Positions 51,857-61,315 of a stretch of 64,000 bases of DNA are shown piece after piece. This stretch comes from Streptomyces sclerotialus (lineage in GTDB: Bacteria; Actinomycetota; Actinomycetes; Streptomycetales; Streptomycetaceae), in NCBI GenBank assembly GCA_000719105.1, contig JODX01000002.1, positions 124,001 through 188,000 of the forward strand, read 5' to 3'. The first letter of the stretch is position 1. Every line of letters starts with the position of its first letter. The notes beneath the pieces are model-generated. The model saw only the letters and a list, made by a program, of their open reading frames with translations, made no database searches and had not been told where the DNA came from. The position numbers were made by a program, and so were the translations under genes.

Positions 51857-54217
51857 GTGACTGACATCGACGGGGCCGGGCCGCGGACACGGCCGTACGG
51901 TGACGGGCCGCTGCTGCTCGGTGTGCGGCACCACGGCCCGGGATCGGCACGGGCGGTGCGGGCCGCGCTGGACGAGGCGCGCCCCCGGGTGGTGCTGATC
52001 GAAGGGCCACCCGAGGCCGACGTACTGATCCCGCTCGTGGCCGACGAGGACATGCGGCCGCCGGTCGCCCTCCTCGCGCATGCCGTGGACGAGCCCGGCC
52101 GCTCGGCGTTCTGGCCGCTGGCCGAGTTCTCCCCGGAGTGGGTGGCGCTCCGCTGGGCCCTGGACCATGACGTACCGGCCCGTTTCATCGACCTCCCGGC
52201 GACGCACACCCTGGCGTGGGGCACGGAGGAACCCACGGTGTCCGCTCCGGAAGTACCGCCCGGGGACGCCGGTGAAGCCGTCCGGGTGGACCCCCTCGCG
52301 GCGCTCGCCGAAGCCGCCGGGTACGACGATCCGGAGCGGTGGTGGGAGGACGTGGTCGAGCACCGGGGGCCGGACGGAAACGCGTTCGCTCCGTTCATGG
52401 CCCTCGGGGAGGCCATGGAGGCGCTGCGGGAGACGTACGGAACGGGCGGGCACGACCGCGACCTGGTCCGGGAGGCGTACATGCGGCTCCAGGTGCGCTC
52501 GGCGCGGAAGGAGTTCGGGGACGAGGTGGCCGTGGTGTGCGGGGCGTGGCACGTTCCCGCGCTGCGGGAGAGGCGCACCGCCACCGCCGACCGGGCGTTG
52601 CTGAAGGGGCTGCCGAAGGTCAGGGCCGACATGACCTGGGTGCCGTGGACGCACCGCAGGCTGTCCAGGGCCAGCGGCTATGGTGCGGGCATCGACTCGC
52701 CGGGCTGGTACGGGCACCTGTTCGGTGCGCCCGACCGTCCCGTCGAGCGCTGGATGACCAAGGTGGCCGGGCTGCTGCGCGAGGAGGACCGCCTCGTCTC
52801 CTCCGCCCATGTCATCGAGGCGGTGCGGCTCGCCGGGACGCTGGCGGCGATGCGCGGGCGCCCGCTGCCGGGGCTCACCGAGGCCACCGACGCCGTACGG
52901 GCGGTCATGTGCGAGGGCTCGGACGTGCCGCTGGCCCTCGTGCACGACCGGCTCGTGGTCGGCGATGTGCTGGGGGAGGTGCCCGCGTCGGCGCCGGCGG
53001 TGCCGTTGCAGCGCGACCTCGCGCGGCTCCAGCGCAGGCTGCGCCTCAAACCGGAGGCGCTCGAGAAGGAGCTGGAGCTCGACCTGCGCAAGGAGACCGA
53101 CGCCGAGCGCAGCCGTCTCCTGCACCGGCTCCGGCTGCTCGGTGTCGCATGGGGCGAACCCGTGGTCTCCCGCGGCAGCACGGGCACCTTCCGGGAGACC
53201 TGGCGGCTGCGCTGGGAGCCGGAGCTGTCGGTGCGGGTCGCCGAGGCCGGCGTGTGGGGCACGACGGTGCTGTCGGCGGCGATGGCCAAGGCCGAGGCGG
53301 ACGCCGTGGCCGCGCAGTCGCTCGCGGACGTCACGGGACTCGCCGAGCGCTGCCTGCTGGCCGAGCTGCCGGACGCCCTGCCCACGGTGATGCGGGTTCT
53401 CGCGGACCGCGCGGCACTCGACGCGGACGTGGGGCATCTCGCGCAGGCGCTTCCCGCGCTGGTGCGCTCCCTGCGCTACGGGGATGTCCGGTCCACGGAC
53501 ACCCGGGCACTGGCAGAGGTCGCGGCGGGCCTCGCCGAACGGGTCTTCGTCGGCCTGCCGCCCGCGTGCGCCGCACTCGACGCGGACGCCGCGGACGGGA
53601 TGCGGCGCCATGTGGACGCGGTCCACGGAGCGGTGGGCCTGCTGGGCGAGGCGGCGTCCGCTGCCCACGGCGATCTGCGGGCGCGCTGGCACTCCGTGCT
53701 CCAGGTGCTCTCCCGGCGTGACACCGTTCCCGGCGTCATCGGTGGCAGGGCGGTGCGGCTGCTGCTCGACGACGGACAGCTGGCGCAGGACGAGACCGCC
53801 CGCCTCATGGGCCTGGTGCTGTCACCGGGGACGGCACCGGCCGAGGCGGCCGCGTGGATCGAGGGGTTCGTCGGGGGAGGGGCCGGCGGCGGGATGCTGC
53901 TCGTGCACGACGAGCGGTTGCTCGGGCTGGTGGACGCGTGGCTGAGCGGGGTGTCGGGGGAGGCGTTCACCGATGTGCTGCCGTTGCTGCGGCGGACGTT
54001 CTCGCAGTACGAGCCCGGGGTGCGCAGAACGCTCGGCGAACTGGTGCGGCGCGGTCCCGGAGCGCGGGGGAGCGCGATGGCCGCCGGGCCCATGGCACCG
54101 GGCTTCGCGGCCGAACCCGACGCCGAGCGCGCGGACGCCGTACTGCCGGTGCTGCGCCTGCTGCTCGGCCTGGACGACGCCCATGACAGCGACGACCTTG
54201 TGAAGGTGAGGGGATGA
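51857..54217 (+). CDS. DUF5682 family protein
   Basis: GTG 51857 (VTDIDGAGPR) is preferred over GTG 51836; GGGGGAG precedes it closely. The 786-residue protein begins with LLLGVRHHGPGSARAVRAALDEARPRVVLIEGPPEAD and has VAVVCGAWHVPALRERR about 200 residues later. These phrases (HHG, EGPPE, G-W-H-x-P) resemble the metal-linked motifs of the TraB/ChaN/erythromycin-esterase group. That relationship is my inference. The remaining 500 residues are helical and Leu/Ala/Arg-rich without known domains. DUF5682 is seen next to MoxR and VWA genes. Its stop overlaps the VWA start (ATGA). No signal peptide is visible, so it is cytoplasmic. Confidence 0.84.
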   Translation: MTDIDGAGPRTRPYGDGPLLLGVRHHGPGSARAVRAALDEARPRVVLIEGPPEADVLIPLVADEDMRPPVALLAHAVDEPGRSAFWPLAEFSPEWVALRWALDHDVPARFIDLPATHTLAWGTEEPTVSAPEVPPGDAGEAVRVDPLAALAEAAGYDDPERWWEDVVEHRGPDGNAFAPFMALGEAMEALRETYGTGGHDRDLVREAYMRLQVRSARKEFGDEVAVVCGAWHVPALRERRTATADRALLKGLPKVRADMTWVPWTHRRLSRASGYGAGIDSPGWYGHLFGAPDRPVERWMTKVAGLLREEDRLVSSAHVIEAVRLAGTLAAMRGRPLPGLTEATDAVRAVMCEGSDVPLALVHDRLVVGDVLGEVPASAPAVPLQRDLARLQRRLRLKPEALEKELELDLRKETDAERSRLLHRLRLLGVAWGEPVVSRGSTGTFRETWRLRWEPELSVRVAEAGVWGTTVLSAAMAKAEADAVAAQSLADVTGLAERCLLAELPDALPTVMRVLADRAALDADVGHLAQALPALVRSLRYGDVRSTDTRALAEVAAGLAERVFVGLPPACAALDADAADGMRRHVDAVHGAVGLLGEAASAAHGDLRARWHSVLQVLSRRDTVPGVIGGRAVRLLLDDGQLAQDETARLMGLVLSPGTAPAEAAAWIEGFVGGGAGGGMLLVHDERLLGLVDAWLSGVSGEAFTDVLPLLRRTFSQYEPGVRRTLGELVRRGPGARGSAMAAGPMAPGFAAEPDAERADAVLPVLRLLLGLDDAHDSDDLVKVRG

Positions 54218-55497
54218 GCACGGGAGCGGTGATCCGGTCGGAGGAAGCCATCGGTCGGCCGGGCGATGCCGTCGGCCGGTCGGACGCCGTCGGCCGGTCG
54301 GACGCCGTCGGCCGGGCGGGCGCCACGGCGGGGCAGGGGACGGCCGACGCGTCGGCCGCCGACGAGAGACTGCGGCGCTGGCGGCTCGTGCTCGGAGGCG
54401 ACGCGGCCGACGGAACGGGCTGCCCGCTCTCCGGGAGGGACGCCGCCATGGACGCGACGCTCGCCGCGCTCTACGGAAAGGGGGACAAGCAGCACAGTGG
54501 GCGCGAACGTTCGGCGGGGCTCGGCGGGTCGGCGCCCTCGGTCGCGCGCTGGCTGGGGGACATCCGGACGTACTTCCCGTCCTCCGTCGTCCAGGTCATG
54601 CAGCGGGACGCCATCGACCGGCTCGGGCTGTCCACGCTGCTGCTGGAGCCGGAGATGCTGGAGGCGGTGGAGGCCGATGTGCACCTGGTCGGCACGCTGC
54701 TCTCCCTGAACAAGGCGATGCCGGAGACGACCAAGGAGACCGCCCGGGCCGTCGTGCGCAAGGTCGTCGAGGACCTGGAGAAGCGGCTCGCCACCCGCAC
54801 CCGGGCCACCCTCACCGGTGCTCTCGACCGCAGTGCCCGCGTCAGCCGGCCCCGCCACCACGACATCGACTGGAACCGCACGATCGCGGCCAACCTGAAG
54901 AACTACCTGCCGGAGTACCGGACGGTGGTGCCCGAGCGGCTCATCGGGTACGGGCGGGCCGCACAGTCGGTGAAGAAGGAGGTCGTCCTCTGCATCGACC
55001 AGTCGGGGTCGATGGCGGCGTCCGTCGTCTACGCGTCGGTCTTCGGTGCCGTGCTCGCCTCGATGCGGTCCATCAGCACCCGGCTCGTCGTCTTCGACAC
55101 GGCGGTCGTCGACCTGACGGACCAGCTGGACGATCCGGTCGACGTCCTCTTCGGCACGCAGCTCGGCGGTGGCACGGACATCAACCGGGCGCTGGCGTAC
55201 TGCCAGTCGCAGATCACCCGCCCCGCGGACACGGTGGTGGTGCTGATCAGCGACCTGTACGAGGGCGGGATACGCAACGAGATGCTGAAGCGGGTGGCGG
55301 CGATGCAGGCGTCGGGGGTGCAGTTCGTGACGCTGCTCGCGCTCTCCGACGAGGGCGCGCCCGCCTACGACCGGGAGCACGCGGCGGCGCTCGCGGCCCT
55401 GGGCGCACCGGCCTTCGCCTGCACACCCGACCTCTTTCCCGAGGTCATGGCCGCGGCCATCGAGAAGCGCCCGCTCCCGATACCGGAGACGGGGTGA
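54214..55497 (+). CDS. VWA (von Willebrand factor A) domain protein, MoxR partner
   Basis: The start overlaps the DUF5682 stop. The 427-residue protein opens with a region bearing 18-bp tandem repeats (AVGRSD units at residues 19-33). A helical middle of about 200 residues follows, with LEPEMLEAVEADVHLVGTLLSLNKAMPETTKETARAVVRK. The C-terminal VWA domain has the MIDAS motif DQSGS (D262, S264, S266), GTQLGGGTDINRALAY with the MIDAS threonine and ISDLYEGG. This is the usual architecture of the VWA half of a MoxR/VWA pair. Such pairs bind and activate or disassemble a target complex. The target here is unknown, but the SWIM and DUF5691 proteins are candidates. Confidence 0.92.
   Translation: MSTGAVIRSEEAIGRPGDAVGRSDAVGRSDAVGRAGATAGQGTADASAADERLRRWRLVLGGDAADGTGCPLSGRDAAMDATLAALYGKGDKQHSGRERSAGLGGSAPSVARWLGDIRTYFPSSVVQVMQRDAIDRLGLSTLLLEPEMLEAVEADVHLVGTLLSLNKAMPETTKETARAVVRKVVEDLEKRLATRTRATLTGALDRSARVSRPRHHDIDWNRTIAANLKNYLPEYRTVVPERLIGYGRAAQSVKKEVVLCIDQSGSMAASVVYASVFGAVLASMRSISTRLVVFDTAVVDLTDQLDDPVDVLFGTQLGGGTDINRALAYCQSQITRPADTVVVLISDLYEGGIRNEMLKRVAAMQASGVQFVTLLALSDEGAPAYDREHAAALAALGAPAFACTPDLFPEVMAAAIEKRPLPIPETG
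54269..54316 (+). repeat. 18-bp tandem coding repeat in VWA gene
   Basis: GCCGTCGGCCGGTCGGAC occurs twice exactly and a third time diverged. It encodes AVGRSD, AVGRSD and AVGRAG near the N-terminus. Confidence 0.85.
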
Positions 55498-55857
55498 TGC
55501 TGGGCGTGAGGCGCCCGGGCGTGAGGCGCCCGGGCGGGAGGTGCCCGGGCGTGAGGCGCCCGGGCGGGAGGTGCCCGGGCATGGTGGTGCCTCCGTGGCC
55601 CCTCACCGGTCCGGCCCCGGCTCGGTGAGGTCCCTTCCGTGCCCCGGCCTGGGCGGCATCATGTGACGGGTATCACCGCTCAGGTGTGATCTGCGATTTA
55701 GAGACCCTCCGCCAGCGGCGATAACCTGCGAGACGGACATGCCGCGCGCTCGGACACCGTGTGCGCACCCCTTGTGACAGAGCGGACGTCACGTTGCCCT
55801 TCGCGGCACGCCCACGCATCCAACGAACCGCGAGATCACTGATAGGGACGGAAGCGC
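55498..55857. other. Leader of sucCD with minisatellite
   Basis: The 360 bases between the VWA gene and sucC begin with a minisatellite (55503-55583) and end with the sucC ribosome-binding region AGGGACGGAAG. Between 55690 and 55740 the sequence is A/T-richer (GATTTAGAGACC, GATAACCTGC) and probably holds the sucC promoter, but I cannot fix the hexamers. Confidence 0.5.
55503..55583. repeat. GC-rich minisatellite of about 15 bp
   Basis: About five and a half copies of GGCGTGAGGCGCCCG or GGCGGGAGGTGCCCG alternate. The units alternate in a two-step pattern (T-G-A then G-G-A). Confidence 0.85.
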
Positions 55858-57039
55858 GTGGACCTGTTCGAGTACCAGGCGAGGGACCTCTTCGCCAAGC
55901 ACGATGTACCGGTGCTGGCCGGTGAAGTCATCGACACGCCTGAGGCGGCGCGCGAGATCACCGAGCGTCTGGGCGGCAAGTCCGTCGTCAAGGCGCAGGT
56001 GAAGGTCGGTGGTCGTGGCAAGGCCGGCGGCGTGAAGCTCGCCGCCACCCCGGACGAGGCCGTCGCCCGCGCGACGGACATCCTCGGCATGGACATCAAG
56101 GGCCACACGGTCCACAAGGTGATGATCGCCGAGACCGCTCCGGAGATCGTCGAGGAGTACTACGTCTCCTTCCTCCTCGACCGTGCCAACCGCACCTTCC
56201 TCTCCATCGCCTCCGTCGAGGGCGGCATGGAGATCGAGGAGGTGGCGGCCACCCGACCCGAGGCCGTCGCCAAGACCCCGATCGACGCCATCGAGGGTGT
56301 GACCGAGGAGAAGGCCCGCGAGATCGTCGAGGCCGCGAAGTTCCCGGCCGAGGTCGCCGACCAGGTCGTGAACGTCCTCGTCAAGCTGTGGGACACCTTC
56401 ATCAAGGAGGACGCCCTCCTGGTCGAGGTCAACCCGCTGGCGAAGGTCGCCTCCGGTGACGTCATCGCCCTCGACGGCAAGGTGTCGCTGGACGACAACG
56501 CCGAGTTCCGTCACCCGGACTTCGAGGAGCTCCACGACAAGGCCGCCGCCAACCCGCTCGAGGCGGCCGCCAAGGAGAAGGGCCTCAACTACGTCAAGCT
56601 CGACGGCGAGGTCGGCATCATCGGCAACGGCGCGGGTCTCGTCATGAGCACCCTGGACGTCGTCGCGTACGCCGGTGAGGCGCACGGCAACGTCAAGCCC
56701 GCCAACTTCCTGGACATCGGCGGTGGCGCCTCCGCCCAGGTCATGGCGAACGGCCTGGAGATCATCCTCGGCGACCCGGACGTCCGCTCCGTCTTCGTCA
56801 ACGTCTTCGGCGGCATCACCGCCTGCGACGAGGTCGCCAACGGCATCGTGCAGGCCCTGAAGCTCCTCGAGGACCGCGGCGAGAAGGTCGAGAAGCCGCT
56901 CGTCGTCCGCCTCGACGGCAACAACGCCGAGCTGGGCCGCAAGATCCTCACCGACGCCAACCACCCGCTGGTCCAGCGCGTCGACACCATGGACGGCGCG
57001 GCCGACAAGGCCGCCGAGCTGGCCCACGCCGCCAAGTAA
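55858..57039 (+). CDS. sucC: Succinyl-CoA synthetase (ADP/GDP-forming) beta subunit
   Basis: GTG 55858 has GGGACGGAAG upstream and gives 393 residues. The N-terminal ATP-grasp domain has [41 protein letters not shown] and [31 protein letters not shown]. The C-terminal CoA-ligase-like domain has [29 protein letters not shown] and [16 protein letters not shown]. With SucD it converts succinyl-CoA to succinate while making ATP or GTP in the TCA cycle. sucD follows 28 bases on and is surely co-transcribed. Confidence 0.97.
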   Translation: MDLFEYQARDLFAKHDVPVLAGEVIDTPEAAREITERLGGKSVVKAQVKVGGRGKAGGVKLAATPDEAVARATDILGMDIKGHTVHKVMIAETAPEIVEEYYVSFLLDRANRTFLSIASVEGGMEIEEVAATRPEAVAKTPIDAIEGVTEEKAREIVEAAKFPAEVADQVVNVLVKLWDTFIKEDALLVEVNPLAKVASGDVIALDGKVSLDDNAEFRHPDFEELHDKAAANPLEAAAKEKGLNYVKLDGEVGIIGNGAGLVMSTLDVVAYAGEAHGNVKPANFLDIGGGASAQVMANGLEIILGDPDVRSVFVNVFGGITACDEVANGIVQALKLLEDRGEKVEKPLVVRLDGNNAELGRKILTDANHPLVQRVDTMDGAADKAAELAHAAK

Positions 57040-57067
57040 GCACTCAGGACGAGGACACCAACACACC

Positions 57068-57952
57068 ATGGCTATCTGGCTCAACAAGGACAGCAAGGTC
57101 ATCGTCCAGGGCATGACCGGCGCCACGGGCATGAAGCACACCAAGCTCATGCTCGGCGACGGCACCAACGTCGTGGGCGGCGTGAACCCGCGCAAGGCGG
57201 GTCAGTCCGTGGACTTCGACGGCACCGAGGTACCGGTCTTCGGCACCGTCAAGGAGGCCATCGAGCAGACCGGCGCCAACGTCTCCGTCATCTTCGTGCC
57301 GGAGAAGTTCACCAAGGACGCGGTCGTCGAGGCCATCGACGCCGAGATCCCGCTGGCCGTCGTGATCACCGAGGGCATCGCCGTGCACGACACGGCCGCC
57401 TTCTGGGCGTACGCCGGTGCGAAGGGCAACAAGACCCGCATCATCGGCCCGAACTGCCCCGGCATCATCACCCCGGGCCAGTCCAACGTCGGCATCATCC
57501 CGGGCGACATCACCAAGCCGGGCCGTATCGGCCTGGTCTCGAAGTCCGGCACGCTGACGTACCAGATGATGTACGAGCTGCGAGACATCGGCTTCTCCAC
57601 CGCCGTCGGCATCGGTGGCGACCCGATCATCGGCACCACGCACATCGACGCCCTGGCCGCCTTCCAGGACGACCCCGAGACCGACCTGATCGTCATGATC
57701 GGCGAGATCGGCGGCGACGCCGAGGAGCGGGCCGCGGCCTTCATCAAGGACAACGTGACCAAGCCGGTCGTCGGCTACGTCGCGGGCTTCACCGCGCCCG
57801 AGGGCAAGACCATGGGCCACGCCGGCGCCATCGTCTCCGGTTCCTCCGGCACGGCCCAGGCCAAGAAGGAGGCCCTCGAGGCCGCGGGCGTCAAGGTCGG
57901 CAAGACCCCGACCGAGACCGCCAAGCTGGCGCGCGAGATCCTCAACGGCTGA
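57068..57952 (+). CDS. sucD: Succinyl-CoA synthetase alpha subunit
   Basis: The 294-residue protein has the CoA-binding Rossmann domain ([31 protein letters not shown]) and [18 protein letters not shown]. The ligase domain has [33 protein letters not shown] and the phosphohistidine loop with [21 protein letters not shown]. The histidine that carries the phosphoryl group is in GHAG. It forms the heterodimer with SucC. A strong terminator follows. Confidence 0.97.
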   Translation: MAIWLNKDSKVIVQGMTGATGMKHTKLMLGDGTNVVGGVNPRKAGQSVDFDGTEVPVFGTVKEAIEQTGANVSVIFVPEKFTKDAVVEAIDAEIPLAVVITEGIAVHDTAAFWAYAGAKGNKTRIIGPNCPGIITPGQSNVGIIPGDITKPGRIGLVSKSGTLTYQMMYELRDIGFSTAVGIGGDPIIGTTHIDALAAFQDDPETDLIVMIGEIGGDAEERAAAFIKDNVTKPVVGYVAGFTAPEGKTMGHAGAIVSGSSGTAQAKKEALEAAGVKVGKTPTETAKLAREILNG

Positions 57953-58029
57953 CCGTCCGGCAGTCGAGCCGACAGCACGGCTGCCGCGCGTACGGCTCCG
58001 TACGGCCGCGGCGGCCCTCGTACGGCAAC

Positions 58030-58063
58030 GGGCCCGCACCCCCTCGTGAGGGGGTGCGGGCCC
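58030..58063 (+). terminator. 16-bp hairpin terminator after sucD
   Basis: GGGCCCGCACCCCCTC (58030-58045) pairs with GAGGGGGTGCGGGCCC (58048-58063) around two loop bases. It stands just before the convergent sigma-like gene end at 58072. Confidence 0.85.
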
Positions 58064-58071
58064 GCCCGCGT

Positions 58072-59001
58072 TCAGCGCCCCTCCGGCACCAGGCGATGAG
58101 GGCCCCCGGCCGTCGTCGCCAGACGCAGCTTCTCGCGCAGTTCCAGTTGCGCGTGGGACAGCGGTCCGGGGGCCACCCGTGGCGGTACGCCCAGAACCGT
58201 CGCGCCCGGGGAGACGGGCGCCTCGTAACGGTCGGGCGCGGTCTCCAGCGTGAGCGCGGTCGTGGTGATCAGCAGAACCGTGAAGGCGGCGGCCGCCTGG
58301 ACCCAGCGCCGGGCCCGGCGTTCGCTGCCGGCCCGCACGAGGTGCGCCGCGACCGCGTGCCCGGCCGGCGCGTCGGCCCGCTCCACCGCCTCGCGGAGCC
58401 TGCGCCGCAGTGCCTCGGGACCGGCCAGTTCCGGCAGGCGCGCGGCGACGGCCTCCCGCGCGTACAGCAGCCGGCCGGCGGCCGCCGGTGTGCTCGCCTC
58501 CGTCTCGGCGGCCGTCTCGGGCAGGCCGAGGTCCAGGCCGTCGTAGAGCAGCAGGGTGCGCCGGTGCACGGGCGGCAGCTTCAGCAGTACGTCGAGCAGG
58601 GCCCGGTCGGCCCGGTCGGTGCGGCAGGCGCGGCCGGCCCAGCTCCGGGGGTGGACCCGGGAGCGGAAGCGGTGCCAGGGGGAGAGCGCGTACTCGTGCG
58701 CCGCGGCCCGCACCCACCCCGCCGGATCCCGGTCGACGGCCACCTCCGGCCAGCGCTGCCAGGCGAGCTGGAAGGCGCGCTCGACGCACTCGCGGGCCGC
58801 TCGTGGCCGACCGGTGAGCAGGGAGGTCTGCCGTACGAGGGCGGGGGCGTTGAGCACGTACAGGGCGTCGAAGGCCTGGGCGGGCGTCGGGGGAGGCGAC
58901 GAGAGCTCCGGCGCGGAGTCTTTCGCGTCCCTCGCGCCCTTCACGTCCCTCGCGCCCTTCGCGTCCCTCGCACCCCTGCGTACGGAAAACCACATAAACA
59001 T
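58072..59001 (-). CDS. Membrane-tethered protein resembling a degenerate ECF sigma factor
   Basis: ATG 59001 has GGAGG about 13 bases upstream. The 309-residue protein starts with a Lys/Arg/Asp repeat (GARDAK, GARDVK, GARDAK) from an 18-bp unit. Residues about 43-115 look like sigma region 2 (FDALYVLNAPALVRQTSLLTG, FQLAWQRWP, DPAGWVRAAAHEYAL). Residues about 135-195 look like a weak sigma region 4 (LLKLPPVHRRTLLLYDGLDLGL through YAREAVAARLP). A single hydrophobic segment (VQAAAAFTVLLITTTALTLE) follows, then a proline-rich outer tail. A sigma fold fused to a membrane anchor is unusual. It could be a tethered regulator or a remnant with a new role. It diverges from the DUF6350 gene across 61 bases. 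Confidence 0.72.
   Translation of the reverse strand: MFMWFSVRRGARDAKGARDVKGARDAKDSAPELSSPPPTPAQAFDALYVLNAPALVRQTSLLTGRPRAARECVERAFQLAWQRWPEVAVDRDPAGWVRAAAHEYALSPWHRFRSRVHPRSWAGRACRTDRADRALLDVLLKLPPVHRRTLLLYDGLDLGLPETAAETEASTPAAAGRLLYAREAVAARLPELAGPEALRRRLREAVERADAPAGHAVAAHLVRAGSERRARRWVQAAAAFTVLLITTTALTLETAPDRYEAPVSPGATVLGVPPRVAPGPLSHAQLELREKLRLATTAGGPHRLVPEGR
58926..58980. repeat. 18-bp tandem repeat at start of sigma-like gene
   Basis: Three imperfect copies of an 18-base unit (CCCTTCRCGTCCCTCGCG type on plus strand) encode GARDAK/GARDVK. Confidence 0.8.
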
Positions 59002-59062
59002 ATATTGAGCGACACCTCCGTCATTCTCCCGTTACGCCGGAAAAGCGCGTGTCGTTGGGAGC

Positions 59063-61279
59063 ATGGCCGTCGTGACCCACGTGACCGACTCCCCCGCTGA
59101 GCCGTCCGAACCCGCCGAACCCGCCGAACCTGCTGAACCCGCTGGTTCTGCGATGCCCGCTGGTGCCGCTGGTCCTGCGACGCCCGCTGGTACCGCTGGC
59201 CCGGCTGATGCTGCTGGTTCCGCCGGTTCCGCCGGTTCCGTCGGCCCCTTCGACTCGGCCGACCGCACCGACTTCGCCCCCGCCCCCGCCCCCGCCTCCG
59301 CCTCGCGCCGCGGCCATGTCCCACCGGCCTCCTCGCGGGCCCGGGTACCGGAGTCCGGGCGGTCGCCCGGCCGGCTGCTCGGCCGGCTGCGCGGGCGGTT
59401 GCGCGGACGGCCGTCCGGGCTGGCCGCGGGCCTGCTGAGCGGGGCCGTCGCGGCGGGTATCGGGCTCGGCTCGTTCGCCGTGCTGGTGACACTGCTGTGG
59501 ATCACCTCGCCGTACCCCGACAGCGGACCGGGCGGGGCGATGCAGGTCGCGGCGGCGCTGTGGCTGCTCGCCCACGGTGTCGAACTCGTCCGAGCCGACA
59601 CCCTCTCCGGCATTCCCGCACCCGTCGGTGTCACCCCCCTCCTGCTGGTCGCCCTCCCGGTGTGGCTCGTGCACCGGGCGGGACGGGACGCGGCGGACGA
59701 CTCCCGGGCCTCCGCGGCGTCCCAGCGCGCGGCGTGGGCGGGCGTCGTCGTGTCGTACGCGGCCGTCGGCGGGGCGGCCGCGCTGTACGCCTCCGGAGGG
59801 GAGCCGCGTCCGTCCTGGCCGTGGACCGTGGTGTGCGTCCCCCTGCTCGCGGCGGGCGCGGCCGGAGCGGGGGTGTGGACGGCGTACGGGCGTCCGCGCG
59901 GCCCGCTGCCGGTGTGGTGCGCGTGGTTCGGCGGACGGTCCGGACCGGCGGCCCGGCAGGGACTGGCGGTCGCCGGGCGGGCCGCGGGCGCGGGCACGGC
60001 GGTGCTGGCCGGCGGAGCCGCGCTGCTCGTGGCCCTGTCGCTGGTACTGCACGGTGACACGGGCCGGGCGTCCTTCCTCCGGCTCACCGAGGTGTGGTCG
60101 GGCCGGTTCGCCGTACTGCTGCTGTGTGCCGCCCTGGTGCCGAACGCGGTGGTGTGGGCGGCCGCGTACGCGCTCGGGCCCGGGTTCGCGCTGGGGGCGG
60201 ACCGGATGACGGCGCCGCTCACTCCGGCGCCACCGGATTCCCTGCTGCTGCCCTTCCCCCTTCTGTCGGCCGTGCCGCGCGCGGGCACGAGCGTGTACGG
60301 GGAGCCGCTGCTGTGGGCGGTCGGCGCCGTGCCGCTGGCCGCCGGGGTGACGGTGGGGTGGTTCACCGCCGCCGCCGCGGCCGCGGCGGTGCGCGGGGGC
60401 CGGGGCACACCGTGGTCCCGTCGCCGGACCCTCGCCACGACGGTCAGCGCGTCCGTGCTGTGCGGGCTCGCGGTGGCCGGTCTCGCGGCCCTGTCCGGCG
60501 GCGGTCTGGGCGTCGCCGCGCTGACCCGGGTCGGGCCGGTGTGGTGGCAGGCGGGCGCCGCGGCCGTGCTCTGGACGACGGTGGTGGGGGTGCCGGTGGC
60601 ACTGGCGGCACGGGCGTGGCGGACCCGGCATCCGCGGAGGTGGACACTCCGCGGACGGCGGGCCGGAGCGCGGGCGGGCCGCCTCGGAGCGAGCGTGTCC
60701 GGGCGGGGAGAGGCAGCGGCGGGCGCCTCCCTGAGGGGGGCGACGAACGATGCCAGGGCGCGCCGGCAGGGGCGGGCGAGCCGGGTGTGCCGGGCAAGGG
60801 CCGACGGAATCATGGCCGGTGAGGTCCGGATCGGCGAGCCGGAGCGGGGCGCGACGGATGATGTCCCGGGCTCGGACGCGCCAGAAGGCCGCCCGCGCCT
60901 GCTCCGCCGTGCGCTTGCTCCGGGTACGTGGTCCGCGCGGCACCGGAAGCGCGGCTCCGGGACCGGGCCGGAGGGTACGCCTCAGGACGCCGGGTTCGAG
61001 CCGTATGACTTCCTGCCGGTGGACGCCGTGGCGGACCCCACCGAACCGGCGTGGCATGACGACGATGTGCGTGAGGCCCGCTGGGCAGCGCTCAGAGAAG
61101 CGGGCACCTCCAGGCATCAGCCGTCTCCAGTACCGGAGCCGTATCCAGTAGCGGGTCCGCCTCCGCCACCGGGTCTGCCTCCGGCACCGGGTCCGCCCCC
61201 GGCACCGGGTCCGCCCCCGGCACCGGGTCCGCGGGCGGCTCCGGCACCGGAGCCGCCCGCGGAACCGGACCGTGCGTAG
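59063..61279 (+). CDS. DUF6350 multi-pass membrane protein
   Basis: The 738-residue protein starts after GGGAGC. Its first 100 residues are Pro/Ala/Gly/Glu-rich with [10 protein letters not shown] and PAGTAGPAD repeats. About ten transmembrane segments follow (residues about 125-520, from [23 protein letters not shown] onward). The cytoplasmic C-terminus of about 200 residues is Arg-rich, then acidic, and ends in repeated PPPAPGP units (nucleotides 61156-61235). Actinobacterial DUF6350 proteins lie next to purN as here. The gene shares a 61-base divergent promoter with the sigma-like gene. Function is unknown; a cell-envelope or division role is only a guess. Confidence 0.82.
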   Translation: MAVVTHVTDSPAEPSEPAEPAEPAEPAGSAMPAGAAGPATPAGTAGPADAAGSAGSAGSVGPFDSADRTDFAPAPAPASASRRGHVPPASSRARVPESGRSPGRLLGRLRGRLRGRPSGLAAGLLSGAVAAGIGLGSFAVLVTLLWITSPYPDSGPGGAMQVAAALWLLAHGVELVRADTLSGIPAPVGVTPLLLVALPVWLVHRAGRDAADDSRASAASQRAAWAGVVVSYAAVGGAAALYASGGEPRPSWPWTVVCVPLLAAGAAGAGVWTAYGRPRGPLPVWCAWFGGRSGPAARQGLAVAGRAAGAGTAVLAGGAALLVALSLVLHGDTGRASFLRLTEVWSGRFAVLLLCAALVPNAVVWAAAYALGPGFALGADRMTAPLTPAPPDSLLLPFPLLSAVPRAGTSVYGEPLLWAVGAVPLAAGVTVGWFTAAAAAAAVRGGRGTPWSRRRTLATTVSASVLCGLAVAGLAALSGGGLGVAALTRVGPVWWQAGAAAVLWTTVVGVPVALAARAWRTRHPRRWTLRGRRAGARAGRLGASVSGRGEAAAGASLRGATNDARARRQGRASRVCRARADGIMAGEVRIGEPERGATDDVPGSDAPEGRPRLLRRALAPGTWSARHRKRGSGTGPEGTPQDAGFEPYDFLPVDAVADPTEPAWHDDDVREARWAALREAGTSRHQPSPVPEPYPVAGPPPPPGLPPAPGPPPAPGPPPAPGPRAAPAPEPPAEPDRA

Positions 61280-61315
61280 CCGGACGGCGGGGCTCCCGCA
61301 CCGCCGTCCGACAGG

